NCBI RefSeq assembly: GCF_000422545.1
Contig: NZ_AULZ01000010.1
Span: 62,001 to 126,000, forward strand
Source: Desulfocurvibacter africanus subsp. africanus DSM 2603
GTDB taxonomy: Bacteria > Desulfobacterota > Desulfovibrionia > Desulfovibrionales > Desulfovibrionaceae
Direction: 5' to 3'
Length of the DNA stretch: 64,000 nt
Shown here: positions 27,656-38,153 of the stretch, one piece after another
Layout of the letters: each line of letters begins with the position of its first letter
Position numbering within the stretch: position 1 is the stretch's first letter
Program-made: the position numbers and the translations under genes
The notes under the pieces: model-generated
Databases searched by the model: none
Told to the model about the DNA's origin: nothing
What the model saw: the letters and a program-made list of their open reading frames with translations, nothing else

Positions 27656-30202
27656 TCACCCGCGCTGATAGTCCTTCCCGGCTTGCTCAACTCGTCCATG
27701 ACCTGACCCCGCGACCTGGCTCGCTCCCCATATGGCTGCGTCGATGTCAACGCCGGAAGCATCGGCAACCTGGCTACCCTCCTGACCGTCACGCATGTCG
27801 CGCATGACGGCCTCCAGGTCGTGCACAAGGCCGCCCAATTCGTTCACGGATCTAGCCGATTGCTCCATGGCGCGGGCGGTCTCGCCGGCGATGCGGTCCA
27901 CGGCTTCGGTGGACTGGGCCACCTGGGTGCTGGCCAAGGATTGCTGCTCCGCGGCCGAGGCGATGACACGCACTTGGTCGGCGGTCTCCTGGGCCATGCG
28001 CAAGATGTCGGACAAGGCTTGGCCCGTGCGCCGCACAAGCTCGTTGCCCTGGGACAGAGAAGCGTTGGCGGCCTCGGTGCCGGTCATGTTCTTGCGCGCG
28101 CTGGCCTGGATCGAGGTGATATAGCCGCCGACCTCCCTGGTGGCGGTCATGGTCTTCTCGGCCAGCTTGCGCACCTCGTCGGCCACCACGGCGAAGCCCC
28201 GGCCCGCCTCGCCGGCGCGGGCCGCCTCGATGGCCGCGTTGAGCGCCAGGAGATTGGTCTGGTCCGCGATGTCCGAAATGACGCCCAGCACCTTGCCGAT
28301 ATCCTGGGCCTGACGGCCCAGATCGGCCATGTCCTTGGCCAGCCTCGAGGCCTGGCCAGCCACCTCGTCCATGACGCGCTCGGACTGCTCGACCACGGCG
28401 ACGCCCTCCTCCGCCAGCAGGCGCGTGCGCTCGGACAGGCCGGACGCCCCTGTCGCGCTGCGAGCCACCTCGCTCACCGAGGCGCTCATCTCCTCCATGG
28501 CGGTCGCGGCCTGGGAGGCCCTGCTCTCCTGCTCCCTGGCTCCGTCGCGAGAGCGGCCTATGGCCTGGCCGAGCTGCTCGACGCGCCTGGCCACCTGGTC
28601 GGAAATTTCCCGGGCCCGGCTCGCGGCGTCGGCTATGCGTCGGTTCTGCTCCTGCACCAGGCCGTGCTGCAGCCGCTCCTCGGTCAGGTCCACCCAGATG
28701 GACATGGCCCCAATGAGCTGTTTGCCCAGGTCATATATGGGCGTGGACACCACGCGCAGGTGCACGGGCATGCCGCGCTCCTCCACGGGGATTTCGATCT
28801 CCCACTGGAGTTGCCTGCGCTTGTCCATGGCGTCCTGACTCAGCGTGCGCCGATTGCCGTCACGGAAGGCGAACTCGGCCAGGCTCATGCCCAGGTATTT
28901 GGAGGCTTCGCCCTCGTGACCCAGAATATCCACGGCGGACTGATTCACGTGGGTCAGGCGGTTGTCCAGGTCCACCACGGCGCAGGGCACCACCACGCTC
29001 TCCAGCACGCCGCGGCTGAAGCCAAGCTCGTGCTTGAGTTCGCGGACCATGCTCTTGACCGCGCCCACGGTCTCGCCGATGGCGTCGGACGCTGCATACT
29101 CGAAGCTGTAGTCGAAGTTGCCGGCGGCCACTTCGCGAGCCAGCTCCGCCAAACGAGTCATGGGAGCCATGGTCTGGCGGCTGGTGAACCACATGACCAG
29201 GCCCGCTACCGCCAGCGACAGGGCCGCGCTGACCAGCAAGGCCACGAGCACCTGACGGTTTACGCCCTCCATGAGTTCGCCGTTTGTCGCCGTGGTCACC
29301 AGGCGCACGCCCCAGGGCTCGAAACTGGAGACATAGGCCTCGCATACCACGCCGGCGTCCTCGTAGGTGAACAATCCGTCCGGCGCAGCGAGCAAAGCCG
29401 CCCCGAACGCCTTGGAGTGCAGGTTCGCGCCCAGCACGGCCCGATCTGGGTGGATGAGCGTACGGCCGTCATCGGACACGACATACGTGTAGCCTCGGCC
29501 ATTGACGTTGACCTTGGTCAGGGAGGCGGACAACTCCGGTGTGACTATTCTGCGGCAGACCTCCAGGGCGCCGATGACTTCATCTCGCGTGTCTAGGAAA
29601 GGCATGTAAGCCGCCTGGTAGAGTTCGCCCTGGATGCGCACCACGCCCTGGAATGTCTTGCCGGACACGACGGCCTCGAAAACCTCGTGGCCGGCCGGGA
29701 TGTAAAGCCCCTGGGCCGACTCGCCCCGCATGCCGACAATGTTCGTCGAGACTCGCACGAGCCGCTGGCCGTCGTGCTGGAGCACCGAGGCCGACACGCC
29801 CGACAGGTCGCGCACCTTGTCCACGAACTCGGTGCTCTCGTGCATGAACCCGCTGCCGAGCTGCAGGCCGCGCAATGCGCCTGCCTCCCTTGCGCCAGTG
29901 ACTTGGTCTGTCAGGGTCAGCTCGGCCTGCACCAGGCCATTGAAGGAGGGAAAGCCCGAAGACCTGAAGGTCATGTCCATGACTTTCAGATCCGAGGCGA
30001 TCTTGTCCAGATTCAACGCGTGCTGCAGCGAAACCGTCTCCAGCAGGGTGCCGGCCACGCTGCGCAAGGTCTCATGACCTTTGCGCGTATATCCTGCGCG
30101 GGTTTGCACGAAAGTCACGGCCGCCATGCACAGCACCGTGGCCAGGACAATAGTCAACGAGCCGAGTGTGAGCTTTTGCCGGAAACCGAGAGTATTCGCC
30201 AT
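27656..30202 (-). CDS. methyl-accepting chemotaxis protein with double-Cache sensor and PAS
   Basis: 848 residues. A first membrane segment (about 13-33) is followed by a periplasmic ligand domain of the dCache type ([28 protein letters not shown]), a second membrane segment (about 330-352) and a HAMP domain. A PAS domain (about 430-550; [20 protein letters not shown]) precedes the signalling hairpin with the conserved tip [26 protein letters not shown] (split here for length at positions near residue 655). It controls the chemotaxis kinase. The start is ATG at 30202, with a GTG two codons earlier as an alternative. Confidence 0.93.
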   Translation of the reverse strand: MANTLGFRQKLTLGSLTIVLATVLCMAAVTFVQTRAGYTRKGHETLRSVAGTLLETVSLQHALNLDKIASDLKVMDMTFRSSGFPSFNGLVQAELTLTDQVTGAREAGALRGLQLGSGFMHESTEFVDKVRDLSGVSASVLQHDGQRLVRVSTNIVGMRGESAQGLYIPAGHEVFEAVVSGKTFQGVVRIQGELYQAAYMPFLDTRDEVIGALEVCRRIVTPELSASLTKVNVNGRGYTYVVSDDGRTLIHPDRAVLGANLHSKAFGAALLAAPDGLFTYEDAGVVCEAYVSSFEPWGVRLVTTATNGELMEGVNRQVLVALLVSAALSLAVAGLVMWFTSRQTMAPMTRLAELAREVAAGNFDYSFEYAASDAIGETVGAVKSMVRELKHELGFSRGVLESVVVPCAVVDLDNRLTHVNQSAVDILGHEGEASKYLGMSLAEFAFRDGNRRTLSQDAMDKRRQLQWEIEIPVEERGMPVHLRVVSTPIYDLGKQLIGAMSIWVDLTEERLQHGLVQEQNRRIADAASRAREISDQVARRVEQLGQAIGRSRDGAREQESRASQAATAMEEMSASVSEVARSATGASGLSERTRLLAEEGVAVVEQSERVMDEVAGQASRLAKDMADLGRQAQDIGKVLGVISDIADQTNLLALNAAIEAARAGEAGRGFAVVADEVRKLAEKTMTATREVGGYITSIQASARKNMTGTEAANASLSQGNELVRRTGQALSDILRMAQETADQVRVIASAAEQQSLASTQVAQSTEAVDRIAGETARAMEQSARSVNELGGLVHDLEAVMRDMRDGQEGSQVADASGVDIDAAIWGASQVAGSGHGRVEQAGKDYQRG

Positions 30203-30407
30203 GCTCACATCCCACAGGGCGCGGAGGGCTGTCCCGGCGCCAGGTTGAAGTCGTGCCACTAGATAGACGCGGCTCTGGCCGCAAACTACCGTACCCCTAT
30301 GCCTATAGGAACCGGGAAGCTGGTCCTGTCCATACCTTTTGGAAAGGAACTCCATAAGGCGTTTATGTTACTATTCTGTGACATCACGAAACAACTGCCT
30401 ATGGGTT

Positions 30408-31805
30408 CTAGGATCCCTGCCGCTGAAACGATTTCGTCATCTTTGGGGCGGGCAGCACGGCAAAGGCCTGTATGTACGCCTGTACATCAAACTTAGAACG
30501 CGCCCCTCTGAAACTCATGCTGCGCACGGTGCCGAACACAGAGCGTTCGGGCCAGGGCCGGTCATGCACCCCACCAATGGCCCAAGCCAAGCCCGCGTAG
30601 CCGTTGGGATCGCGGCCATCCAACTCCCAGCGGTCATTAAGACGCACTGCGACGGCCATGGCTTCTTCCGGACTCTTGCTCCATTCCAGAATCTTTTTAG
30701 CCCAGTACATGCGCAAGTAGCCATGCATGTACCCCGTGGCGAGCATCTCCCTCTGGGCGGCATTCCACAGTGGGTCGTGCGTGCAAGCCTGTTCCAGCTC
30801 GTCACGAGAATAGAGATACGGCCTCGGATCGCCTTGGTGCGCGTCCAGGGTGCGCCGGGCCCAATCGGGAAAACTCTCGGCTGAATCATAGGCGGGCTCA
30901 TGCAGACAAAAGTTCTCGGCCAGTTCCCGGCGTACAACGAGCTGTTCCAGGAAGGCATCCTTGTCCTCTTGGGGCGCGTCCGCCTGGATCACGACAAGAG
31001 CCACGCGCTGGGCCGAAAGCATGCCGAAGTGCAAATGAGCCGACAGACGCGAGGTCGTCCCGCCATTGGGATCGTTGCGGCCCACGGCATAGCCCGACAA
31101 ACGTTCGGTCGTGAATTCTGCCAACAGAGCCCCCGCAGCCAGTTCGCCGGAACGCGGCCCCGACAATCGTCCCACATCGCTATTCACCTTTAGGGAGTCC
31201 ATGGCTTGTGACCAGTCGTTGGCAGGCCAATCCAAATTCCATGGGACCGTCTGAGGTTTCAGGGTCGGAATCGCTGTCAGAAACTCCGGTAGTAGGCGAT
31301 GAATCTTGGGCCGGAAGGTTCGCGCGGCCCACTCCTTCTTTTCCGATACCGCACGGCAGGGCACGATATTGCGGGAGTCGACCTCCTCGACTGCGGTCTG
31401 TACTTCGGCGGCGATGCGCTTTAGCCACCCTCGCTTGATGCGTAGCGGATCGAAATCCGTGATAATCGCACCGACTGCCAAGTATCGCGCTAAGTCAGGA
31501 ATCACTTCGGCGGGGTCGCCCAGCAGCAGGAAAAACGGAATGCCAATGGCTTCCAGCCCGTGTTCCACCTCGCGCAATCCTGCCAAAAGAAAGGCATACT
31601 GCCGCAGACCGGCCTCGAGATAATCGGGAGCGAGACCGTAGGCCACGGCTAAGGGCACGCCTCGATCAACCGCCAATTCCCTTGCACGCAGCAGCCCCCA
31701 ATTATCATTCACCCTATGTTCGCGATGCATCCAGTACAGCACAGGTCCAGGCCCATACGGCCTCTCGTTCAAGGCCATTAAGCGCCTTTCATCGACGATG
31801 TTCAT
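30408..31805 (-). CDS. phrB: class II CPD photolyase
   Basis: 465 residues. It starts with the class II pattern GPVLYWMHREHRVNDNWGL and carries LSAHLHFGMLSAQRVAL, ATGYMHGYLRMYWAKKILEWS and DGRDPNGYAGLAWAIGGVHDRPW, which bind FAD and the DNA lesion. It repairs UV cyclobutane dimers using light. The ATG at 31805 has GAGAGGGG upstream. Monocistronic, divergent from the PilZ gene. The 262 bases between them show no other feature. Confidence 0.93.
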   Translation of the reverse strand: MNIVDERRLMALNERPYGPGPVLYWMHREHRVNDNWGLLRARELAVDRGVPLAVAYGLAPDYLEAGLRQYAFLLAGLREVEHGLEAIGIPFFLLLGDPAEVIPDLARYLAVGAIITDFDPLRIKRGWLKRIAAEVQTAVEEVDSRNIVPCRAVSEKKEWAARTFRPKIHRLLPEFLTAIPTLKPQTVPWNLDWPANDWSQAMDSLKVNSDVGRLSGPRSGELAAGALLAEFTTERLSGYAVGRNDPNGGTTSRLSAHLHFGMLSAQRVALVVIQADAPQEDKDAFLEQLVVRRELAENFCLHEPAYDSAESFPDWARRTLDAHQGDPRPYLYSRDELEQACTHDPLWNAAQREMLATGYMHGYLRMYWAKKILEWSKSPEEAMAVAVRLNDRWELDGRDPNGYAGLAWAIGGVHDRPWPERSVFGTVRSMSFRGARSKFDVQAYIQAFAVLPAPKMTKSFQRQGS

Positions 31806-32067
31806 GCTGGTCCCCTCTCTATGCGCTTACTGGTTTCCAATCGGCACGCACATTGCTCCAATCAGGATCAGCAGATAGCGGGTAAGCCGAGGCAGAGAGC
31901 TTTCTGCATGCGCGTCCATGGCCGGTCGACAGAACGGACAGGGATTCCAGTCTGACTGGAATTTGACGTCGTGGCATTGCCATCCCTCCAGGCCGATGCT
32001 AACAATTGAGTGAGAAACCCTAAAGGATCTGGATAGCATAATAAGAGCCGCCATTGCCGGAGCGAGC

Positions 32068-32406
32068 ATGGATTTTTGCACAACATCGGATAAAAGGCGC
32101 TTTCCGCGGGTAAACGTGGAGGGGCTCTTTGCAAGCCTAGCGGACTCGGACTGCAAGCTCCAGGTCGTGGATATCAATCTCGACGGCTTGGCGGTGGCCG
32201 GCGAAGCCTTGGCGGACCTGCTCCCCAATCAGCAGATCTCCGTTAGCCTATGGCGCGGCGAACAGTTGCTCCTGCGCATCGGCAAAGCCCGAGTGGCTCA
32301 TTGCGACGCGTTCAAGGCGGGTATCCATTTCCTCGAACTGGATGTGGAGAGTAAGAATACGCTCTTCTCCGTCGTTATCAGCGCGCTTGCACGATCCATG
32401 GACTAA
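32068..32406 (+). CDS. PilZ-domain protein (c-di-GMP receptor)
   Basis: 112 residues, a stand-alone PilZ domain. The RxxxR c-di-GMP motif is R10-R14 (RRFPR) and the second motif is DINLDG (about residues 37-42). It would bind c-di-GMP and pass the signal to an unidentified partner. A GGDEF gene follows and an EAL-like gene lies 6 kb away, giving a local c-di-GMP theme. Confidence 0.85.
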   Translation: MDFCTTSDKRRFPRVNVEGLFASLADSDCKLQVVDINLDGLAVAGEALADLLPNQQISVSLWRGEQLLLRIGKARVAHCDAFKAGIHFLELDVESKNTLFSVVISALARSMD

Positions 32407-32806
32407 CAGGGCTGGCGGCACATGCCGCAAGGCCCACCAGCTACCGTCCAGGACTGATCCTGGAAAAGCTCTTTTAAATATCCCTGTTGACCAGACACGC
32501 CATCCATTATTATATTTCTACGCGCACTTAAAATTTCATGCCCCATAACATCTTCGAATACGCTTCGAGGCGCTTCCATCGTCATGGCAGCCCGTTGAAG
32601 AATTGACCACGTGAGCCCAGAGACCCGTAAGATGCACAGGAAGCAGTGTATTCGTAACAGTTGGTGAGCTTTGCTCGGCCATTGCGTGGTTTGGACTGTC
32701 CACAACTGACTTTCTCAAATCACCCGTTTCCCTAAACAGTCGGCCGCTTTTTCAACGGCTGGATTGACCCGGCATCTCCATTACCTCGGACAGACACGAG
32801 CGACAT
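32407..32806. other. non-coding gap between PilZ and GGDEF genes
   Basis: 400 bases, poorer in G and C than the neighbours. I see no gene, repeat or terminator that I can defend. It presumably holds the promoter of the GGDEF gene. Confidence 0.4.
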
Positions 32807-34447
32807 ATGCGTTTCCTTTCGACCAGGACCGTCAGCAGCCAGTTGCGCCTCTATTCGCTTTTGCTGGTCCTCAGCCCCTTGCTGCTGGGCCTGGCCTACT
32901 ATCTGGCCATCCTGCGGCCGTCGCTATACGCCAGCCAACATGCGCGCATTGAGAGCGCCCTGCGCTACCAGGCCTTGCAGATCGAGACGTGGATTAGAGA
33001 TTTGTCGCGCGACCTGCGTTTCCTTGCCGCCACGGAGGAGATGCGCAGTACCGATCCCGCGCGCGTGAGCAAACTGTTCGAGCTGTTCATCTCCGGACGC
33101 AATGATCTCTATTCCCTTGTGTTCATCGACAAGAGCGGCATCACCAGGATCGACTTCGACGCGCCGGCCGGGATCGATGTCTCGGACCGGCAATATTTCC
33201 GGGAATCCCTGCAGGGCCGAGATTTCATCTCCGAGGCTCTCATCGGCCGCCAGTCCGGCACCCCTCTGGTCATCTTATCCACACCCGTGCGGGACGCGGC
33301 TGGAACCGTTCAAGGCGTGCTCATGTGCCCGGTGATGCTGGACACATTGTCCTCCATGCTCTTCTCCATGCGCATCGCTGGGTCCAGCTCGACCTTCCTG
33401 CTCGATCACGCTGGGCGCATTTTGACCGGGCCATACGCCCGCCTAGCGCCCGCGGAAGCCGAAACAGCCCGGTTTTCCGTGCTGGGAGCCGGAGTCGAGC
33501 CCTTTGCCAGCCTATCCAAGGGCTTGCCGCCGCCGCCCAGCTATACCAACTACAACAACGAGAAGGTCATCGGCGCCGCCCTGGCCATCGGAAATGGCGA
33601 TTGGATGCTCGTGGGCGAGGTGCCCGAGGCCGAGATTACAAGCCAGGTCGTGCGCTACCTTCAGTATCTGGCCGTGGTCAGCCTGGCCTCGCTGCTTGCC
33701 GGCGCCCTGCTCCTGCGGCGCACCGCCAGATCCATTCAGACGCCCTTGCGCCTGCTGACTTCCTACTCCGAAGCCATCCGCCAAGGACGCTACAGCCTGC
33801 CCAAGCACGACGAGACCATGTCCCGCGCGACCATCGAAATGCATGCGCTGTACGAATCCTTCCTGCTCATGGCCAGCGAGATGGAATCCTCCCTGCTCCG
33901 GCTCAAGAAACTCTCCGGAACCGACCAGCTCACGGGCCTGGCCAACAGACGCACGCTCGAAACCACGGGCCGCACGCTCGTGGAGGCCTGTCAACGCGGC
34001 AATCGCCCCTGTGCCTGTCTCATGGTCGACATCGACCACTTCAAGGCCGTCAACGATGGCTTCGGGCACAATGCCGGGGACAAGGTACTCGCAGAAGTGG
34101 CCCGGCGCATGGCTGCGGCTTGCCGTGGTTCGGACCTCTGCGCCCGCTTCGGCGGAGAGGAATTCGCGATCCTCGCGCCCAATGCGAACGAGGATTCGGC
34201 CGATAAGCTGGGCGAGCGCATACGCATGGCCGTGGCCTCGGAGGCGTTCGACCTCGGAGCCAACCTGCGCGTACAGTGCACCGTGAGCGTGGGCGTTTCT
34301 CAGCTCTCCCGCGAGCCCGAGGTCGGCAAAGCCCATCTGGAGGACATGCTGGCCCGCGCGGACCGCGCTCTTTACTATTCCAAACAGCAAGGGCGTGACC
34401 AGGTTTCGCTCTATCGGCTTTGCTGCCGCGATCCCCAGGCGACCTGA
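32807..34447 (+). CDS. membrane diguanylate cyclase with Cache sensor
   Basis: 546 residues: membrane segment at about 15-35, periplasmic Cache domain (LYSLVFIDKSGITRIDF; ILSTPVRDAAG), second membrane segment near 290-306, a HAMP-like linker and a C-terminal GGDEF domain. The active site reads FGGEEF and the inhibitory I-site RGSD lies five residues before it, so the enzyme should make c-di-GMP with product inhibition. DQLTGLANRR marks the start of the domain. The external signal is unknown. Confidence 0.93.
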   Translation: MRFLSTRTVSSQLRLYSLLLVLSPLLLGLAYYLAILRPSLYASQHARIESALRYQALQIETWIRDLSRDLRFLAATEEMRSTDPARVSKLFELFISGRNDLYSLVFIDKSGITRIDFDAPAGIDVSDRQYFRESLQGRDFISEALIGRQSGTPLVILSTPVRDAAGTVQGVLMCPVMLDTLSSMLFSMRIAGSSSTFLLDHAGRILTGPYARLAPAEAETARFSVLGAGVEPFASLSKGLPPPPSYTNYNNEKVIGAALAIGNGDWMLVGEVPEAEITSQVVRYLQYLAVVSLASLLAGALLLRRTARSIQTPLRLLTSYSEAIRQGRYSLPKHDETMSRATIEMHALYESFLLMASEMESSLLRLKKLSGTDQLTGLANRRTLETTGRTLVEACQRGNRPCACLMVDIDHFKAVNDGFGHNAGDKVLAEVARRMAAACRGSDLCARFGGEEFAILAPNANEDSADKLGERIRMAVASEAFDLGANLRVQCTVSVGVSQLSREPEVGKAHLEDMLARADRALYYSKQQGRDQVSLYRLCCRDPQAT

Positions 34448-34782
34448 GGCAGCGCGGGCTTCAGCGCCCTCACAGCGACATGTGTAAAGCCCGCGGCGGG
34501 TAGTCTAATAACGCGATCGGCGCTCGCAACGGCGGATCGTAAGCGCAAGAAACTCCTTCCTAGGCGGTACACGCCCGTGCATCCAATTCTAATCCGCATT
34601 CGTCCCGCTAATGACTGCTAAAAAACATCTTCGTTGGAACATGGCCATGCTTAAGGATAGGTTGCCCAGCGAGCTCTTCCCTGACCGGGAACGATAGGAC
34701 TACGGGCTGCGCGACAGCATCCCCAGCGCACCCCATCCCGGATCTGACACGACAAGGATTCTGACAAGGCAAGGATCAGGAC
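34448..34782. other. non-coding gap with one hairpin
   Basis: 335 bases. CGCGGGCTT (34453-34461) pairs with AAGCCCGCG (34487-34495), right after the GGDEF stop, without a T run. The rest shows no feature I can support. Confidence 0.4.
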
Positions 34783-35337
34783 ATGAACGCAACCACAGCC
34801 CTGCTGCTCATAGACATCCAGCGCGATTACTTCCCCGGAGGCCGCATGGAGCTTGTCGCTACAGAAGCCGCGGCAACCAAGGCTTCCCGTCTGCTGGCCG
34901 CCTTTCGCCAAGCGAAACGACCGGTGTTCCACGTGCGCCATATCAGCACGCGGCCCGGCGCTGCATTCTTCCTGCCCGACACCGATGGTGTGGCTTTCCA
35001 CCCGGCAGTAGAGCCTTTGCCGGATGAGGCCGTGATCACGAAACACTTCCCCAACAGCTTTCGGGAAACGCTTTTGCTTGAGTTCTTACGCCACAGCGAC
35101 GTGTCCTCATTACTCATCTCAGGCATGATGACGCACATGTGCGTGCATGCCGCCGCACGCGCGGCCGCGGACCTTGGTTTTGCTTGCAGTGTGGCCTCCG
35201 ACGCCTGCGCCACGCGCGACATGGCCTTTGGCGGAATCACTGTACCGGCGGCGCATGTGCATACGGCCTTCCTCGGCGCATTGCATGGAACATATGCACA
35301 CGTTGCGGATTGTGATACGCTGCTTGCCATGTTCTGA
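34783..35337 (+). CDS. cysteine hydrolase, isochorismatase family
   Basis: 184 residues. The catalytic triad of the family is present: D11 (LLLIDIQRDYF), K87 (VITKHFPNSF) and C120 (GMMTHMC). Members hydrolyse isochorismate, nicotinamide or other amides; which substrate is used here cannot be read from the sequence. It stands alone. Confidence 0.88.
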   Translation: MNATTALLLIDIQRDYFPGGRMELVATEAAATKASRLLAAFRQAKRPVFHVRHISTRPGAAFFLPDTDGVAFHPAVEPLPDEAVITKHFPNSFRETLLLEFLRHSDVSSLLISGMMTHMCVHAAARAAADLGFACSVASDACATRDMAFGGITVPAAHVHTAFLGALHGTYAHVADCDTLLAMF

Positions 35338-35879
35338 ACCGCCTCCCACGTTAGCCGTGGCGGTCCCCATATTCGCATGTTGGGAAGTCGTTACAGTGTC
35401 GTTAAGGAGCCGAATGACTTGGGGTAAGCCTGAACGGATTCCTCCGCAGCATGCTTGAAGGCCATGCAGCTTCAATTCAACAATGTAGAATATCAATTTG
35501 ATAGATAGTTTAGAACTAAAACTAGCAAGAATTTCAGCCGCCATTCTTATAAATGATTCAGAATGCAAGATTCGACTTTAATATAGCAAGACACGACCAC
35601 AGCTCTTCGTCCTTCCGGTCTTAACTCTTCCCTTACCGCACCTTTTCATTTAAGTTCCCCCCGGGTTGAAGGCGGTACGCCTGCATGCACTTCCACTAAG
35701 CACATCCCTTTCGCAGGCGAGGCCGGGGTATCCAAACGGGTCGCCCATATCCCTGACGCCCCTGACCCGGGATCATACGCGGTTTTCTCTGGGGTGCAGC
35801 TTGGTTCGTGCAAACAGTATTTGCCCAGTAAAACCGAATCCGCCGATTTGCCGGCTCCTCTAGAGAGGTCGATGCGCTT
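35338..35879. other. AT-richer non-coding gap before the sugar transferase
   Basis: 542 bases, with a marked AT-rich part at about 35470-35600. A short hairpin (CCACG/CGTGG near 35348-35363) follows the hydrolase gene. No gene is supported. It may carry the wbaP-like promoter. Confidence 0.4.
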
Positions 35880-37283
35880 ATGCGCAAGTGCTTACCTTAT
35901 CTCATGTCTTTCATGCTTATGGCTGCCGACATAGCGGCCGTAATTGCTGCGATCTTGATCGCTCTCAGCATGCGCCAGCTCTTCGATGGATATATCGTCG
36001 CCAATCTGTATTGGAGACTTACGCCAAGCCTGATTCTTTTCCCTGTTGTCTTCGCAACCTTGCGCCTCTATCCCGGCGTGCTCTTGTCACCGCCCGAAGA
36101 ACTCAAAAAGCTCAGTCTGGGCGTTTCCCTGGTTTACCTCGCCCTGGGCGCAGTGACCTTCTTCTCCCGTGACGCGGCCCTCTACTCGCGTGGAGCGTTC
36201 ATTCTGGCTTGGCTGGCTAGCCTGATGCTGGCGCCCCTGGCACGCACCTTGGTTCGCGACATGTTCGCGCGCAAGCCGTGGTGGGGCTATCCAGTGGTAG
36301 TATTCGGGACGGACGATACAGCGCGTGTGCTGTTGCGCACCTTGCAGCTCAGGCCGCGGCTCGGTTTGCGGCCCGTGGCCGTGTATTCTTGTCACGACGA
36401 AGCGCTCGCCGAGGATTTCGTGGAAGGAGTGCCGGTGGTGAGCAATCCGGAGGACATCGCGAGCCTAGGCAGGACGACAAACTCCTTTGCCGCTGTTTCC
36501 GGCGCCTGCCTCATGACAGAGGAACGGCATGCCATGCTGGACACCCTTGCGCGAACCTTCAAACACGTGATCATACTGCCGCAAGCCATGGGCCGCACGA
36601 GCCTGTGGGCCACGGCCCTGGATGTGGGCGGACTGCTCGGACTGCTGGTGCGCCATAACCTGCTCGACGGCAGACGCCTGGCCATGAAGCGCTTCATGGA
36701 TCTGACGCTGACCATCTTGGGTGGCCTCGTGGCTTTGCCCCTGTGTCTTGTCATCGCCTTGATCATACGCCTGGAAAGCCGCGGCCCCGCGCTATTCAAG
36801 CAGCGGCGCATCGGCCTCAACGGCAAGCCTTTTCACGTATGGAAATTCCGCACCATGGTCCCCCATGCGGAACAGCTCCTGGCGGAACACCTCGCCCGTA
36901 ATCCCACCCTCCAGCAGGAATGGAACTCCTGCCAAAAGCTGCGCCGCGACCCGCGAGTCACCCGGATCGGTCGTTTCCTGCGCTGCACGAGCCTGGACGA
37001 GCTGCCTCAGCTCGTCAATGTCCTGCGCGGCGATCTCTCACTGGTCGGCCCAAGGCCTATTGTCGAAGCTGAAATCGATCGCTACCGCGACTGCTACCAC
37101 CATTACACCCGAGTCAAACCGGGCATTACCGGCTTGTGGCAGATTTCGGGACGCAACTTGGTATCCTACGACAAACGCATCGACCTCGATACATATTACA
37201 TCAATAATTGGTCCGTCTGGTTCGACATATACATTCTAGCCAGAACCATCCCCGTTGTGATCACCCGCCAAGGAGCCTGTTGA
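35880..37283 (+). CDS. undecaprenyl-phosphate sugar-1-phosphate transferase, WbaP-like
   Basis: 467 residues. Four N-terminal membrane segments (about 1-125) are followed by a Rossmann-like middle (PVVVFGTDDTARVLLRTL), one more hydrophobic segment and the catalytic bacterial sugar transferase domain from about residue 262. That domain has KRFMDLTLTILGG, VWKFRTMVPHAE, SLDELPQLVNVLRGDLSLVGPRP and GITGLWQISGRN. It moves a sugar phosphate to the lipid carrier, the first step of surface polysaccharide synthesis. GAGAGG lies upstream of the ATG. Confidence 0.92.
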   Translation: MRKCLPYLMSFMLMAADIAAVIAAILIALSMRQLFDGYIVANLYWRLTPSLILFPVVFATLRLYPGVLLSPPEELKKLSLGVSLVYLALGAVTFFSRDAALYSRGAFILAWLASLMLAPLARTLVRDMFARKPWWGYPVVVFGTDDTARVLLRTLQLRPRLGLRPVAVYSCHDEALAEDFVEGVPVVSNPEDIASLGRTTNSFAAVSGACLMTEERHAMLDTLARTFKHVIILPQAMGRTSLWATALDVGGLLGLLVRHNLLDGRRLAMKRFMDLTLTILGGLVALPLCLVIALIIRLESRGPALFKQRRIGLNGKPFHVWKFRTMVPHAEQLLAEHLARNPTLQQEWNSCQKLRRDPRVTRIGRFLRCTSLDELPQLVNVLRGDLSLVGPRPIVEAEIDRYRDCYHHYTRVKPGITGLWQISGRNLVSYDKRIDLDTYYINNWSVWFDIYILARTIPVVITRQGAC

Positions 37284-37564
37284 CAGCCGAGCGTCGCTCC
37301 TGCATTCACCAAGACGAAAGTTCGGTACAGACCATGTGGTTCCATGAGACTACACTGATGGGATGCCATGGAGCCAGAATTAGGGCCCAGGCCACATCAA
37401 CGGCCATGCAAAACCGTTCATGTCGTAATAACATGGTTCCGCGTTGCTTCGACCGATAAAAAATGCACAGACCATGACAACGGCTTTGTTGCTTAAGATA
37501 GATACACGGATCACGCGACATTATCCAAGCATTCCCCCATTTAGATTAAGCGAGGCATTCATCC

Positions 37565-38068
37565 ATGAATTTGACCGTCGTGCGGTTCATTGGCCTTTTT
37601 TTGACCGCGCTGGCCACTGGCGCGGTGTTCACCCACGTGTTGCAGATCGGGCCCAAGACCGAATTGCCCGGAGGCGAATTCCTGCTGGTGCATCAGCTGC
37701 TCCTGAGCAACTACGGCCCCGTGCTCAGCCTCGTGGAGGTCTCGGCCCTCTTGTCCACGGCCTACACAACCTGGGTCCTGCGCGACAGACGCGAGGCGAG
37801 GGTTACGCTGTTCACCGCCACGACCTGCCTTTTCCTTATGCTGCTAGTCTGGGGCCTGTTCATCAGCCCCATCAACATGCGTATCGAAACCTGGAATCCA
37901 GGCAGCCTGCCATCGGACTGGGATATATACCGCGACAAATGGGCCAACTGGCATGTGGTGCGCGCACTGTTTGCCGGAATCGCCCTGGCCGCACTCATCC
38001 GCTCGGCCCTTTACCATCGCCTGCCCTGGAGCAGGCCCGCCGCCCGCAGCAAGCCTACGCAGAAGTGA
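37565..38068 (+). CDS. DUF1772 (anthrone-oxygenase-like) membrane protein
   Basis: 167 residues with four hydrophobic segments. The pattern INMRIETWNPGSLPSDW...RDKWANWHVVRAL in the second half is that of the DUF1772 family. Fungal relatives act on anthrones, but no activity can be assigned here. The ATG is preceded by a weak ribosome site. The 281 bases upstream have no gene. Confidence 0.7.
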   Translation: MNLTVVRFIGLFLTALATGAVFTHVLQIGPKTELPGGEFLLVHQLLLSNYGPVLSLVEVSALLSTAYTTWVLRDRREARVTLFTATTCLFLMLLVWGLFISPINMRIETWNPGSLPSDWDIYRDKWANWHVVRALFAGIALAALIRSALYHRLPWSRPAARSKPTQK

Positions 38069-38153
38069 CGGCTAGGCAGCCTGCCGTCGCTCCAACCAGG
38101 CTTCGCAGCAGGTCGAAGACGGTAGCCAGGTTGAATATGCAGGGCAGAGGCAG

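Noticed and set aside
37440-37500. sequence resembling an insertion-sequence end (GGCTTTGTTGC)
   Set aside because: Only a short match, no partner inverted repeat, no transposase remnant and no target duplication found.
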